Both the position numbers and the translations under genes were made by a program. Positions 35,159 to 41,790 of a stretch of DNA of 64,000 nt are shown here, piece by piece. The notes under the pieces were generated by a model. It worked only from the letters and a program-made list of their open reading frames with translations. It was not told the DNA's origin and made no database searches. The stretch comes from Haloarchaeobius litoreus (GTDB taxonomy: Archaea > Halobacteriota > Halobacteria > Halobacteriales > Natrialbaceae): NCBI RefSeq assembly GCF_024495425.1, contig NZ_JANHJR010000001.1, positions 744,001 through 808,000 on the forward strand, in the 5' to 3' direction. Numbering within the stretch: the first letter of the stretch is position 1; each line of letters starts with the position of its first letter.

Positions 35159-35452
35159 GTGAGCGATGCAGACGCCGCGGAGGGCGAGCCAGAGCCCGTC
35201 AGCAACCCGGAGCAGGCGGTCGACGCGGCCACACCCAGCGACGAGCAGGAGGACGGCGTCGACTACGCGTGGGTGATGCGGACGACGTTCGTCGTCACCA
35301 TCCTCGTGGGCGTCCCGCTGGTGACACTGCTCTCGGTGCCGGTCTCGCTGCCGACGTGGAACGCGCGCGCCGAGTTCGCGGTCCGGGTCGGTGCCGTGGT
35401 CTGGTTCGTCACCGCCATCGGCGTCTACGTGTACGCGTCACGGAACCGCTGA
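35159..35452 (+). CDS. Small haloarchaeal membrane protein (DUF5822-like)
   Basis: A 97-aa protein. Residues 1-35 are an acidic cytoplasmic segment (SDADAAEGEPEPV...). Two membrane helices follow, about 40-62 (VMRTTFVVTILVGVPLVTLLSV) and 73-93 (VRVGAVVWFVTAIGVYVYA). The YAWVMRTTF entry motif matches a small haloarchaeal family I recall as DUF5822. The start is GTG 35159, with ACCTTACC 27 nt upstream. Its function is unknown. Confidence 0.75.
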   Translation: MSDADAAEGEPEPVSNPEQAVDAATPSDEQEDGVDYAWVMRTTFVVTILVGVPLVTLLSVPVSLPTWNARAEFAVRVGAVVWFVTAIGVYVYASRNR

Positions 35453-35456
35453 AAAA
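35452..35456 (-). terminator. T-tract terminator after the HAD gene
   Basis: On the minus strand a TTTTT run follows the HAD gene's stop codon (35465) by about 9 nt. Archaeal RNA polymerase stops at such U-runs. It overlaps the last codon of the convergent membrane-protein gene. Confidence 0.35.
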
Positions 35457-35464
35457 CCGACGGG

Positions 35465-35989
35465 TCACTCGACCCACTGGAAGTCGGTGCCGGCGCGCTC
35501 GGCCGTCACGGCGTCGCGTTCCGAGTCGCCGACGAAGAGCACGTTCTCGGGCGCGAGCCCCAGACCGTCGACCGCATGGAGCAGCGGTGCCGGATCGGGT
35601 TTCCACGTCGAGACGGTGTCGCGACCGACCACCATGTCGACGTGCGCGGTGAGGTCGTGGGTGTCGAGCGCGACCCGACAGGCGGCTTCGCAGTTCAGCG
35701 AGCAGACGGCGGCCGGGCGGCCATCGTGGGCGAGTTCGTCCGCGTACGGGAGGAGGTGGGACTCGCGCGCACCGTCACACTCGTGGGCCGCGATGGCTGC
35801 CTCCACGTCGTCGTACAGTCCGTGCTCGCGCGCCTCGCCGAGCATCGTCCAGAGGTCCCGGTCGACCGGCGCGACGCCCGCGTCGGCGTACACCGCCTGC
35901 ACGTCCTGTGCGACTGCATCCCAGTCGACCACCAGCTCGACCAGCGTCCCGTCGAGGTCGTACACGACGCCGGCGTGGTCGCTCGTCAT
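35465..35989 (-). CDS. HAD-superfamily hydrolase (phosphoglycolate-phosphatase-like)
   Basis: A 174-aa HAD phosphatase. Motif I is DLDGTLVEL (11-19), with the two catalytic Asp residues. Motif II is in AAVCSLN, motif III is the Lys in TWKPDPAPLL, and motif IV is FVGDSERDAV. The helical cap inserts after motif I, as in small-cap type I phosphatases such as Gph-like enzymes. The substrate is unknown; if it is phosphoglycolate, the product would feed the oxidase/aminotransferase pair at 9-13 kb (speculative). ATG 35989 is preferred because the upstream extension is Arg/Pro-rich and unlike the family. Confidence 0.88.
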   Translation of the reverse strand: MTSDHAGVVYDLDGTLVELVVDWDAVAQDVQAVYADAGVAPVDRDLWTMLGEAREHGLYDDVEAAIAAHECDGARESHLLPYADELAHDGRPAAVCSLNCEAACRVALDTHDLTAHVDMVVGRDTVSTWKPDPAPLLHAVDGLGLAPENVLFVGDSERDAVTAERAGTDFQWVE

Positions 35990-36056
35990 CGACCGTCGGT
36001 TGGGCCGTGTGCCGGTTGAGGGTGTCGGTTCCCCGGTGTGGGCTGGCACCCGACGT

Positions 36057-36079
36057 GTTCCACCGTGGAACCTAGGTTC
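36057..36079 (+). promoter_or_regulatory. Two overlapping perfect palindromes before the cupin gene
   Basis: GTTCCAC-C-GTGGAAC (36057-36071) and GAACCTAGGTTC (36068-36079) are both perfect and share the GAAC half-site, giving three alternating half-sites. They sit 30-52 bp before the cupin ATG (36109), touching its probable TATA region (GGTTCTTG, about 36075-36082). This arrangement suits cooperative binding of a dimeric regulator. CTAG is normally rare in haloarchaeal DNA. Confidence 0.5.
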
Positions 36080-36108
36080 TTGCCCACGGCAGCCCAATTC
36101 GGGTGTGC

Positions 36109-36447
36109 ATGTCCTACACGACAGCCAGCACGGACGACGTTGACTCGGTCGTCCCCGAGGAGTACGGCGGCATGTGGTTCCTCAGGGACGCCCTCGACAC
36201 CGAGGCACTGGGCGTGACCGTCCTCGAACTCGAACCGGGCGCGAAGGGCAAGGAGCACGACCACGCGGACGACGGCCAGGAGGAGGTGTACGTCGTCGTC
36301 GCGGGCGAGGTCGCCATCGACCTCGGCAACGAGACGGTCCGCGTCGGCGAGCACGAGGCCATCCGGCTGTCGGCGGACCAGACGCGCCAGATACACAACG
36401 ACGGGGACGAGCGCGCCCGGCTCGTCCTCGCCGGGACGAGCCCGTAA
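36109..36447 (+). CDS. Cupin-domain protein
   Basis: A 112-aa single-domain cupin. The first motif region is TVLELEPGAKGKEHDHADDGQEEVYVVVAGE, which provides His/His/Glu metal ligands. The second is weaker (RVGEHEAIRLSADQTRQIHND). It may bind a small ligand or metal as a sensor or sugar-epimerase-like enzyme; no specific role can be named. ATG 36109 is chosen over GTG 36103, two codons upstream. An unusual double palindrome lies upstream. The MBL-fold gene follows 80 nt later on the same strand. Confidence 0.82.
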   Translation: MSYTTASTDDVDSVVPEEYGGMWFLRDALDTEALGVTVLELEPGAKGKEHDHADDGQEEVYVVVAGEVAIDLGNETVRVGEHEAIRLSADQTRQIHNDGDERARLVLAGTSP

Positions 36448-36527
36448 CGGAGGGTCCTTCGCGGCCCGCCCGCGGCTCCCGTCGCCGCTCCGCAACGGTC
36501 AAAGCCGTCGCGCGGGTAGGGACGCCC

Positions 36528-37109
36528 ATGATACCGAACCTCGCCGCTGGCGTGCGGGCGTTCACGAGCAACGCGTTCCTGGTCGACGGTGACCGCCGCG
36601 TGCTCGTCGACACGGGCGCGAACTTCGACATCACGGAGCGGGTCGCAGAGCACGGCGGTATCGACGCCGTCGTGATGACGCACACGCACCCGGACCACGT
36701 CGGCAACCTCGACGACGTGAAACGGGAGTTCGACGTGCGGGCGTGGGGCTTCGACACGGACGAGCCGGGCATCGACGAGCCCATCGCCGACGAGGGGACG
36801 GTCCGTCTCGGCGACCACGACTACGTCGCGCTCCACACACCCGGACACAAAAACGACCATCTCTGCTTCTACAGCGCGGACGCTGGCGTGCTGTTCGCGG
36901 GCGATCTCGTGTTCCAGAACGGGAGCTTCGGCCGGACCGACCTCGAGGAGGGTGACCACTCGCTGCTCGTCGAGAGCATCGACCGCGTGCTCGAGGTCGT
37001 CGACGAGGACCTCGACGAGATGCACGTCGGGCACGGGCCGTCGATGACGGACCAGCCGTACAGCCACATCGAACTGGCGGCCCGGATGGCCCGGTCGGCG
37101 GGCCCCTAA
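36528..37109 (+). CDS. Metallo-beta-lactamase-fold hydrolase
   Basis: A 193-aa MBL-fold enzyme of the glyoxalase-II-like group. The metal site THTHPDHVGN is at 51-60, the third His is in LHTPGHKNDH, the bridging Asp is in VLFAGDLVFQ, and the last His is in MHVGHGPS. All ligands for a binuclear Zn/Fe site are present. It probably hydrolyses a thioester, lactone or phosphoester; the substrate is unknown. The start ATG 36528 follows GC-rich DNA with only a weak TATA candidate. It converges with the Bat-like regulator, the two stop codons overlapping. Confidence 0.9.
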   Translation: MIPNLAAGVRAFTSNAFLVDGDRRVLVDTGANFDITERVAEHGGIDAVVMTHTHPDHVGNLDDVKREFDVRAWGFDTDEPGIDEPIADEGTVRLGDHDYVALHTPGHKNDHLCFYSADAGVLFAGDLVFQNGSFGRTDLEEGDHSLLVESIDRVLEVVDEDLDEMHVGHGPSMTDQPYSHIELAARMARSAGP

Positions 37110-39592
37110 CCGTCCGCGAACACCGACGCTGTCAGTTCTCGCAGCGCCGCGCGGAGGTGCTGGTGGAACGTCGTCGCCGAGATACCCATGTTATCGGCTA
37201 TCTCCGTCCCGCTCTGTGTGCGCGGCTGTTCGAAGAACCCGGCGTTGCGCGCCGCGAACAGGACGGTCCGCTGTCGGTCCGTGAGCCTGTCGAGCACGTC
37301 GTCGTCGGTCCGCGGCCGCGGCCCGTCGACCCGGGTGAACTGCCGTCGGCGCACCAGTTCGGTCGTGGAGAACGTCTCGTCGATTATCTCGATGACCGGT
37401 CTGACATCGGTTCCGGGTTCGGTCTGGACGACGAACTGGGCGGCGTCGTCGGCGAAGACGACCTGCTGGATGCGGCCGCCGAACTCCGCGATCCGCGCGC
37501 TGACTGGCGGCTCCGAGAGCCGGATCTGGAGGTGGGCTTCGTCGTGCCGGGAGTCGAAGGACTCCACCGACTCCCAGTGGTCGAACGCCGACTCGGCCGC
37601 CTCGACGATCCCGAGGCCGGTCTCGTTCGCGGTGGCGTAGACGAGGAACTCGTCGCCGCCGAGCGGGATGGTCTGACCGATCTCGACCCGACCGTCGGCG
37701 GGCATCTCGATGCCGAGCATTGCGCCGAGGTCCGAGAGCCGGAACTCCAGTTCGACGACCTCGTCGCTCATCAGCGCCCGCTTGCGCTCGATGGCCGCGA
37801 TGGCCTGGCCGATGATCTCGCCGAGGCCGGCGATGACGTCGCGCTCAGCCGGCGAGAACGCCGTCTCCCGGTCCGTGTACACACAGACGAGCCCGTACAG
37901 CGTCGCCTCGTGCACGACGGGGATGACCGCGGCGAACTGGAGCCCCTCCGCGTCGACGGGGTCCTCCCACCCGTCCGCCGGTGCGACCGACGCGATGTCG
38001 GTCGTCACCTGCATCGTCCCCGTCTCCGTGGCTCGGCCGATGGGTCCCTCGGACAGCGTGTCGGCGACGACGGGGAGGTTCTCCGGGGCGGCCCTGGTCG
38101 GAGAGACGAGGCGTGGCGTGACCGTCCCGGAGGCGCGGTCGACCTGCCCGACCCAGGCGAGCGTGTACGACTCGGAGTCGGTGAGCACCTCGCACACCGT
38201 CCGTTCGACGTCCGCACGCGTCGACTGCTCGATGACCGACTGGGTTACCTGCCGGGCGACCGTGTTCAGACTGTCGAGGGCAGCGAGCTGGCTGCGTTGC
38301 CGTTTCAGGATGCGCTCCCGTCGGATGCGGTCCGACATGTCTCGTACCACGCCGACAGTTCCCTGGAACGTGCCCGCTTCGTCGGTGAGCGGGGTGAACT
38401 TGCTCTCGGCGACCAGCTGGGTGCCGTCCCTCCGGTGTACCGGCGCTTCCAGCCGTGCGGACCGGTCGTCGCTCGCGGCCAGTTCCCGAGACCGGGCCGC
38501 GGCTCGTTCCGAGAGGGCGTCGCCCACGACGAGCGAGCAGTGCGCGCCGAGCAGTTCGTCGCGGTCGTAGCCGGTGATGTCGACGTACGCGTCGTTCACC
38601 TGTGTGAACCGGTACTCGCCGTCGAGCACGTAGATGCCGTCGTCGACGGTCTCGACGATGGTCCGATAGCGTTCGAGTTCGCGCTCACGTTCGACGCGGT
38701 CGCTCACGTCCCGGACGACGCCGACCCGCTCCACATGCCCGTCGCCGTCGTCCAGGACGGCGAACGTCGCCTCCGCCCTGAGTGTCGACCCGTCTTTCCG
38801 CACCAGATCTGCCTCGAACCGTGCCGTCTGGCACTCGTCGGCGCGCAGCCGCTCGTCGTACCTGGAAGCGGTCTCGATGGTCTCCTCGTCCACCAGGAGC
38901 GAGACGTGCGAACCGACCAGCTCCTCGCGGTCGTAGCCCGTCATCTCGGCGTACGCCTCGTTCACCATCGTGAAGTGCCCCGTCCGGTCGACGAGGTAGA
39001 TGCCGTCGCGGGCCGTCTCGGCGATGAGTTCGTAGCGTTCGAGTCGGCGCTCGCGTTCCATCCGTTCGGTCACGTCGCGGAGAGACAGCCGGAGCCCGGA
39101 CGCCGTGGGAAGGAGCCTGTAGCCGAGCCCCCTGTCGAGTCGTGACGACCACAGCTGGCCCGTCGTGGTCGCCGGGTCGGCCGTCGCCTCCTCGATGGAC
39201 GCCTCGAATTCGGCCGCCTCGAACTCCGGGACGCTCACCCAGACCGTCGTGTCCAGCATGGTTTCGGCGGCCACCCCGAGCAGCTCCGCCGCCCGGTCGG
39301 TGACGTAGTGGACCCTGCCGGTCGCGTCGAGCAGCAGGAACGCGCCGTCCACCCACTGGTCGGCGACCCCCAGCTCTCCGACGGGCCGCCACCAGACGCG
39401 ACCGCGGGACCCGACCGCCTTGGTGGCGAGGTAGCCACCGTCGGCGAGCCGGTCGAGCTTGTCGAACGTGCTCCGCCTGCCCGAGTCGAGTTCCGTCGCG
39501 ACCTCCGTGGTCGTCAGCGGTGTTCCCGGACTCCGTGTGTCGAAGACGGACAGTGTCTCCCGTAACGCGTCCGTCACGATGAGCGACGACAT
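37106..39592 (-). CDS. Bacterio-opsin-activator-like multi-PAS/GAF HTH regulator
   Basis: An 828-aa sensory transcription regulator. Order: an N-terminal winged helix (about 1-70, TPLTTTEVATELDSGRRSTFDKLDRL), three PAS domains (about 75-180, 185-300 and 305-430, two with the CYDREELVGSH/YDRDELLGAH type core), a GAF domain (about 455-610), a Bat-type ligand domain (about 620-755), and a C-terminal HTH_10 (LTDRQRTVLFAARNAGFF...GTEIADNMGISATTFHQHLRAAL). Such proteins sense redox, oxygen or light and activate genes. Two DNA-binding domains at opposite ends is less usual. An 18-bp perfect palindrome adjoins its promoter, suggesting autoregulation. Confidence 0.9.
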   Translation of the reverse strand: MSSLIVTDALRETLSVFDTRSPGTPLTTTEVATELDSGRRSTFDKLDRLADGGYLATKAVGSRGRVWWRPVGELGVADQWVDGAFLLLDATGRVHYVTDRAAELLGVAAETMLDTTVWVSVPEFEAAEFEASIEEATADPATTTGQLWSSRLDRGLGYRLLPTASGLRLSLRDVTERMERERRLERYELIAETARDGIYLVDRTGHFTMVNEAYAEMTGYDREELVGSHVSLLVDEETIETASRYDERLRADECQTARFEADLVRKDGSTLRAEATFAVLDDGDGHVERVGVVRDVSDRVERERELERYRTIVETVDDGIYVLDGEYRFTQVNDAYVDITGYDRDELLGAHCSLVVGDALSERAAARSRELAASDDRSARLEAPVHRRDGTQLVAESKFTPLTDEAGTFQGTVGVVRDMSDRIRRERILKRQRSQLAALDSLNTVARQVTQSVIEQSTRADVERTVCEVLTDSESYTLAWVGQVDRASGTVTPRLVSPTRAAPENLPVVADTLSEGPIGRATETGTMQVTTDIASVAPADGWEDPVDAEGLQFAAVIPVVHEATLYGLVCVYTDRETAFSPAERDVIAGLGEIIGQAIAAIERKRALMSDEVVELEFRLSDLGAMLGIEMPADGRVEIGQTIPLGGDEFLVYATANETGLGIVEAAESAFDHWESVESFDSRHDEAHLQIRLSEPPVSARIAEFGGRIQQVVFADDAAQFVVQTEPGTDVRPVIEIIDETFSTTELVRRRQFTRVDGPRPRTDDDVLDRLTDRQRTVLFAARNAGFFEQPRTQSGTEIADNMGISATTFHQHLRAALRELTASVFADG

Positions 39593-39621
39593 GACTCCTC
39601 CTCTCGACTCGGGGTATTGAA

Positions 39622-39639
39622 CCCTCCGTCGACGGAGGG
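39622..39639 (-). promoter_or_regulatory. 18-bp perfect palindrome upstream of the Bat-like gene's TATA element
   Basis: CCCTCCGTC-GACGGAGGG is perfectly symmetric with no spacer. On the minus strand it is followed at once by TTCAATACC (39613-39621), the likely TATA element about 25 nt before the ATG at 39592. The site therefore occupies the BRE/activator position. The gap 39640-39826 to the next gene shows an A/T element (CTGATATTTC, 39752-39761) and no gene. Confidence 0.5.
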
Positions 39640-39826
39640 CACATCGGCCGCATCAGGTATGGAAACGACCGTTCCAGTCGGAAACTGGTATTGAGCTGTC
39701 GGCACGCATCCGGAGCCGAACCGATGCCACGCTGTGCCAGCCGGGTGCCCCCTGATATTTCAGTGAGAGCGTCTACAGCTGTGCGGACGTTCGTTGCGCA
39801 TACGGCCTCTCGAGGGCTGAGAAAGC

Positions 39827-40144
39827 ATGAGAACTGAAACGACGGGACCGCTGTCGCCGGAGCAGCTCGACCAGTACCACCGCGCGCTGTCCAACCAGTG
39901 GCGACGCATCGTCGTCTCGGTGCTGGACCGACGACGAGCGGTCCGTCTCACGGAACTGGCGGACGAGATCGTCAGGCGAACCGACGACGACCAGTCGGCC
40001 GACCGCGTGGCGCTCGCACTACGGCACTGTCACCTCCCGCTGCTGGCAGACGCCCGCGTCGTCGAATTCGACGGGGAGACCGTGCGACGGCGACAGCCCT
40101 GGTTCGGCACGCTCTCCGAGCTGAACCAGCGGACCGCCGTCTGA
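39827..40144 (+). CDS. Small winged-helix protein (DUF7344-like)
   Basis: A 105-aa protein that is one winged-helix domain: QYHRALSNQWRRIVVSVLDRR, VRLTELADEIVRR (turn), VALALRHCHLPLLADARVVEFDGE (recognition helix and wing). This pattern matches haloarchaeal DUF7344 domains, probable DNA-binding regulators. GCGCATACGG (39796-39805) is a weak TATA candidate 26-27 nt upstream. It is divergent from the Bat-like regulator and shares its 234-bp upstream region, so cross-control is possible. Confidence 0.75.
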   Translation: MRTETTGPLSPEQLDQYHRALSNQWRRIVVSVLDRRRAVRLTELADEIVRRTDDDQSADRVALALRHCHLPLLADARVVEFDGETVRRRQPWFGTLSELNQRTAV

Positions 40145-40222
40145 GACCGGCAGCACGGCGACCGTGGCTCAGACCACCGGGTGCGCTGATAGTGGCTCCG
40201 ACCGCCGGATGCGTAGATATCG

Positions 40223-41026
40223 TCAGGAGAGCGCGGCCGTCACGAGCGCCTCGTAGGCCACCTCGTACGCGTCGGCGACCGTCGCCGGGTGCGAGCGCTC
40301 GTCGGTCGAGAGCGCGGGGAGCGCACAGCTCGCGAGCGGGTCGCAGAACGACAGCACGTCCTCGACGCGTTCCTCCAGCCGTCCCTCGCGTGGACTCCCG
40401 CTGACGGCCTCGCAGGCCCGTCCGTACCGCCCGCCATCGTACACCCGAGCCCGCTCGGGCTCGACGACGGCGACGGCGTCGAAGGCGACGTTCTGGAGCG
40501 GCAGTGCGATGTCCGCGTAGGACTCGACGACCGCCCTGTCCGCCGCATCGACCGTCTCCCGTATCTCCGCGAGCGCCGGCGCGTGCAGCTCCTCCATCAC
40601 AGCGTTGAGACCGTCGAGCGTCCGCACGCTGCGGGCGTCCTCGAGGGGCAGGTGCTCGCGGGCGTCGTCCGGCACGTCGGCGCGCTCGTTGACGACGAAC
40701 TCGTCGCCGACCCGGTCGAGCACGAACTGGCGGTGGCTCGCCCCGATGATGCCGGTGTCGTTCCCCGGTGCGGGTCGCCAGAGCCGGTGGAGCGGGTTCA
40801 GCGTCTCCGGCCGGCGGTGACCGGGGCTCGCGGCGGCGAGGCGCTTCGCGTCCTTGCCGTACAGTCGGCCCTCCGTGACGGCGGTGAGGTAGTCGTCGTG
40901 GTCGAACCAGTGGTCGTTGCCGGCGCGTGGCTTGTACCCCGTGGCGTCGAGGTACTCGCAGAGGCCGGTCGAGAAGGTGGTCTTGCCGGCGTCGACGCGG
41001 GTGCCGCCGGCGACGAGGAGCCTCAT
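40223..41026 (-). CDS. BioD-like P-loop ATPase
   Basis: A 267-aa predicted ATPase. The N-terminal LLVAGGTRVDAGKTTFSTGL (about 3-22) is a P-loop of the dethiobiotin-synthetase/MinD type (GTxVxxGKT). A lysine-containing TGYKPRAGNDHW follows, as in BioD-like enzymes. The remainder, with VVESYADIALPLQNVAFDAV and ARVYDGGRYGRA, is typical of a haloarchaeal family of unknown role. No biotin genes are near, so BioD activity is not claimed. Its ATG overlaps the stop of the upstream 88-aa gene (ATGA), forming a two-gene unit. Confidence 0.78.
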   Translation of the reverse strand: MRLLVAGGTRVDAGKTTFSTGLCEYLDATGYKPRAGNDHWFDHDDYLTAVTEGRLYGKDAKRLAAASPGHRRPETLNPLHRLWRPAPGNDTGIIGASHRQFVLDRVGDEFVVNERADVPDDAREHLPLEDARSVRTLDGLNAVMEELHAPALAEIRETVDAADRAVVESYADIALPLQNVAFDAVAVVEPERARVYDGGRYGRACEAVSGSPREGRLEERVEDVLSFCDPLASCALPALSTDERSHPATVADAYEVAYEALVTAALS

Positions 41027-41289
41027 GTGTCGACGCCGTAGTAGCCGGGCTCGTCGTCGGACCGCGGGGTGGCGACGACGAGGTCGTCCGCGTTGGTGAT
41101 GACCCACGGGATGGCCCAGTCGAGCAGCACGTCCTCCGTCTCGCGGTCGAGTTCGGCGTCGGTATCGAGCCCCTGCAGCAGACGGGCGATCTCGTAGACG
41201 GTGTACATCTGGTCGGTCTCGAGGAGCTCGTCCGGCTCGTAGAAATCACACGGATGGAGGTCGTCGAACTCGGCCTTCTGAACGGGCAT
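41023..41289 (-). CDS. Small haloarchaeal protein (DUF5827-like), coupled to the BioD-like ATPase
   Basis: An 88-aa acidic soluble protein with DLHPCDFYEPDELLETDQMYTVYEIARLL and VLLDWAIPWVITNADDLVVA, a pattern conserved in haloarchaea that I recall as DUF5827. No known motif. GCTTTAGGTCGG on the minus strand (41311-41322) lies about 27 nt before the ATG, so it carries the promoter of the two-gene unit. It probably assists the ATPase encoded next, with which it overlaps by ATGA. Confidence 0.75.
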   Translation of the reverse strand: MPVQKAEFDDLHPCDFYEPDELLETDQMYTVYEIARLLQGLDTDAELDRETEDVLLDWAIPWVITNADDLVVATPRSDDEPGYYGVDT

Positions 41290-41790
41290 GCGGCCCCCTA
41301 GGACCGTGCCCGACCTAAAGCGTGTGGTCCACGGCCGTCGCTCACAGGTCGAAGTCGGTCGAGGGGGGGCGGACTCCCGCCCCGTTCACCGAGGGAGGCC
41401 CGGTCGACCGGCAGGATGACAGGTGGTGGTGTGCGGTGTGTCGGTCGGCGGGCCCGGGTGCAGTGTGCGAGCGAGTCGGCTCGCGAGTGGTGGTGGTGCT
41501 GCGCTCGACTGTCGGTTCGCCGTCGGGCGACGGCGGACAACGGACACCGCAGCGGCACGGTTTGACTGCGGCGCATGGCAGCGACTGATGCTACCCGCCC
41601 GCGCTGCGTAAAGGTATCGGATTAAATATATATTCTGCTCTGTGTCCGGGGGTGACCTCCGGAGCGCTACGTAGTCCTCGATAGCGTGTGGCGACCTCGT
41701 CGATGGGTGTGGCCCCGGACCCGGCACTGAGTGGCAGTCACACGCACCGGGGCCGGGTCATCTAAGTGGACAGACCGACTGGCTCCGGTA
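41290..41790. other. 501-bp gap with an orphan A/T promoter element and strong hairpins
   Basis: Besides the promoters of its flanking genes (41311-41322 minus; CATCTAAGT 41759-41767 plus), the gap contains a striking A/T box ATTAAATATATATT (41621-41634) far from any coding start. Left of it are perfect stems 41366-41383, 41518-41535 and 41547-41571. Right of it are three overlapping 8-bp stems: 41644-41651/41713-41720, 41711-41718/41747-41754, and 41718-41725/41752-41759. The open frames here are His/Pro/Arg-rich and not coding by composition. A non-coding RNA in either direction is plausible. I saw no match to SRP RNA, RNase P RNA or tRNA. Confidence 0.5.
41621..41634. promoter_or_regulatory. 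Orphan TATA box ATTAAATATATATT
   Basis: This 14-bp pure A/T run is the strongest TATA-like element in the window and stands in DNA that is otherwise GC-rich. It is nearly symmetric, so direction is open. Plus-strand transcripts would begin near 41650, minus-strand ones near 41600. It is 157 bp before the sensor kinase ATG, which has its own closer element. Confidence 0.5.

Noticed and set aside
40223-41026. Naming this gene bioD (dethiobiotin synthetase)
   Set aside because: Only the P-loop region resembles BioD. No biotin genes are nearby and the C-terminal half differs.
41298-41576. 92-codon frame on the minus strand behind the orphan TATA box
   Set aside because: The translation is rich in Arg, His and Pro and poor in Asp/Glu, unlike every accepted haloarchaeal protein here. 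The stretch is better explained as non-coding with hairpins.
41644-41720. 77-nt segment closed by an 8-bp stem, tRNA-like in length
   Set aside because: There is no T-loop GTTCNANNC, no convincing D-arm and no anticodon stem; the end bases do not fit a tRNA.
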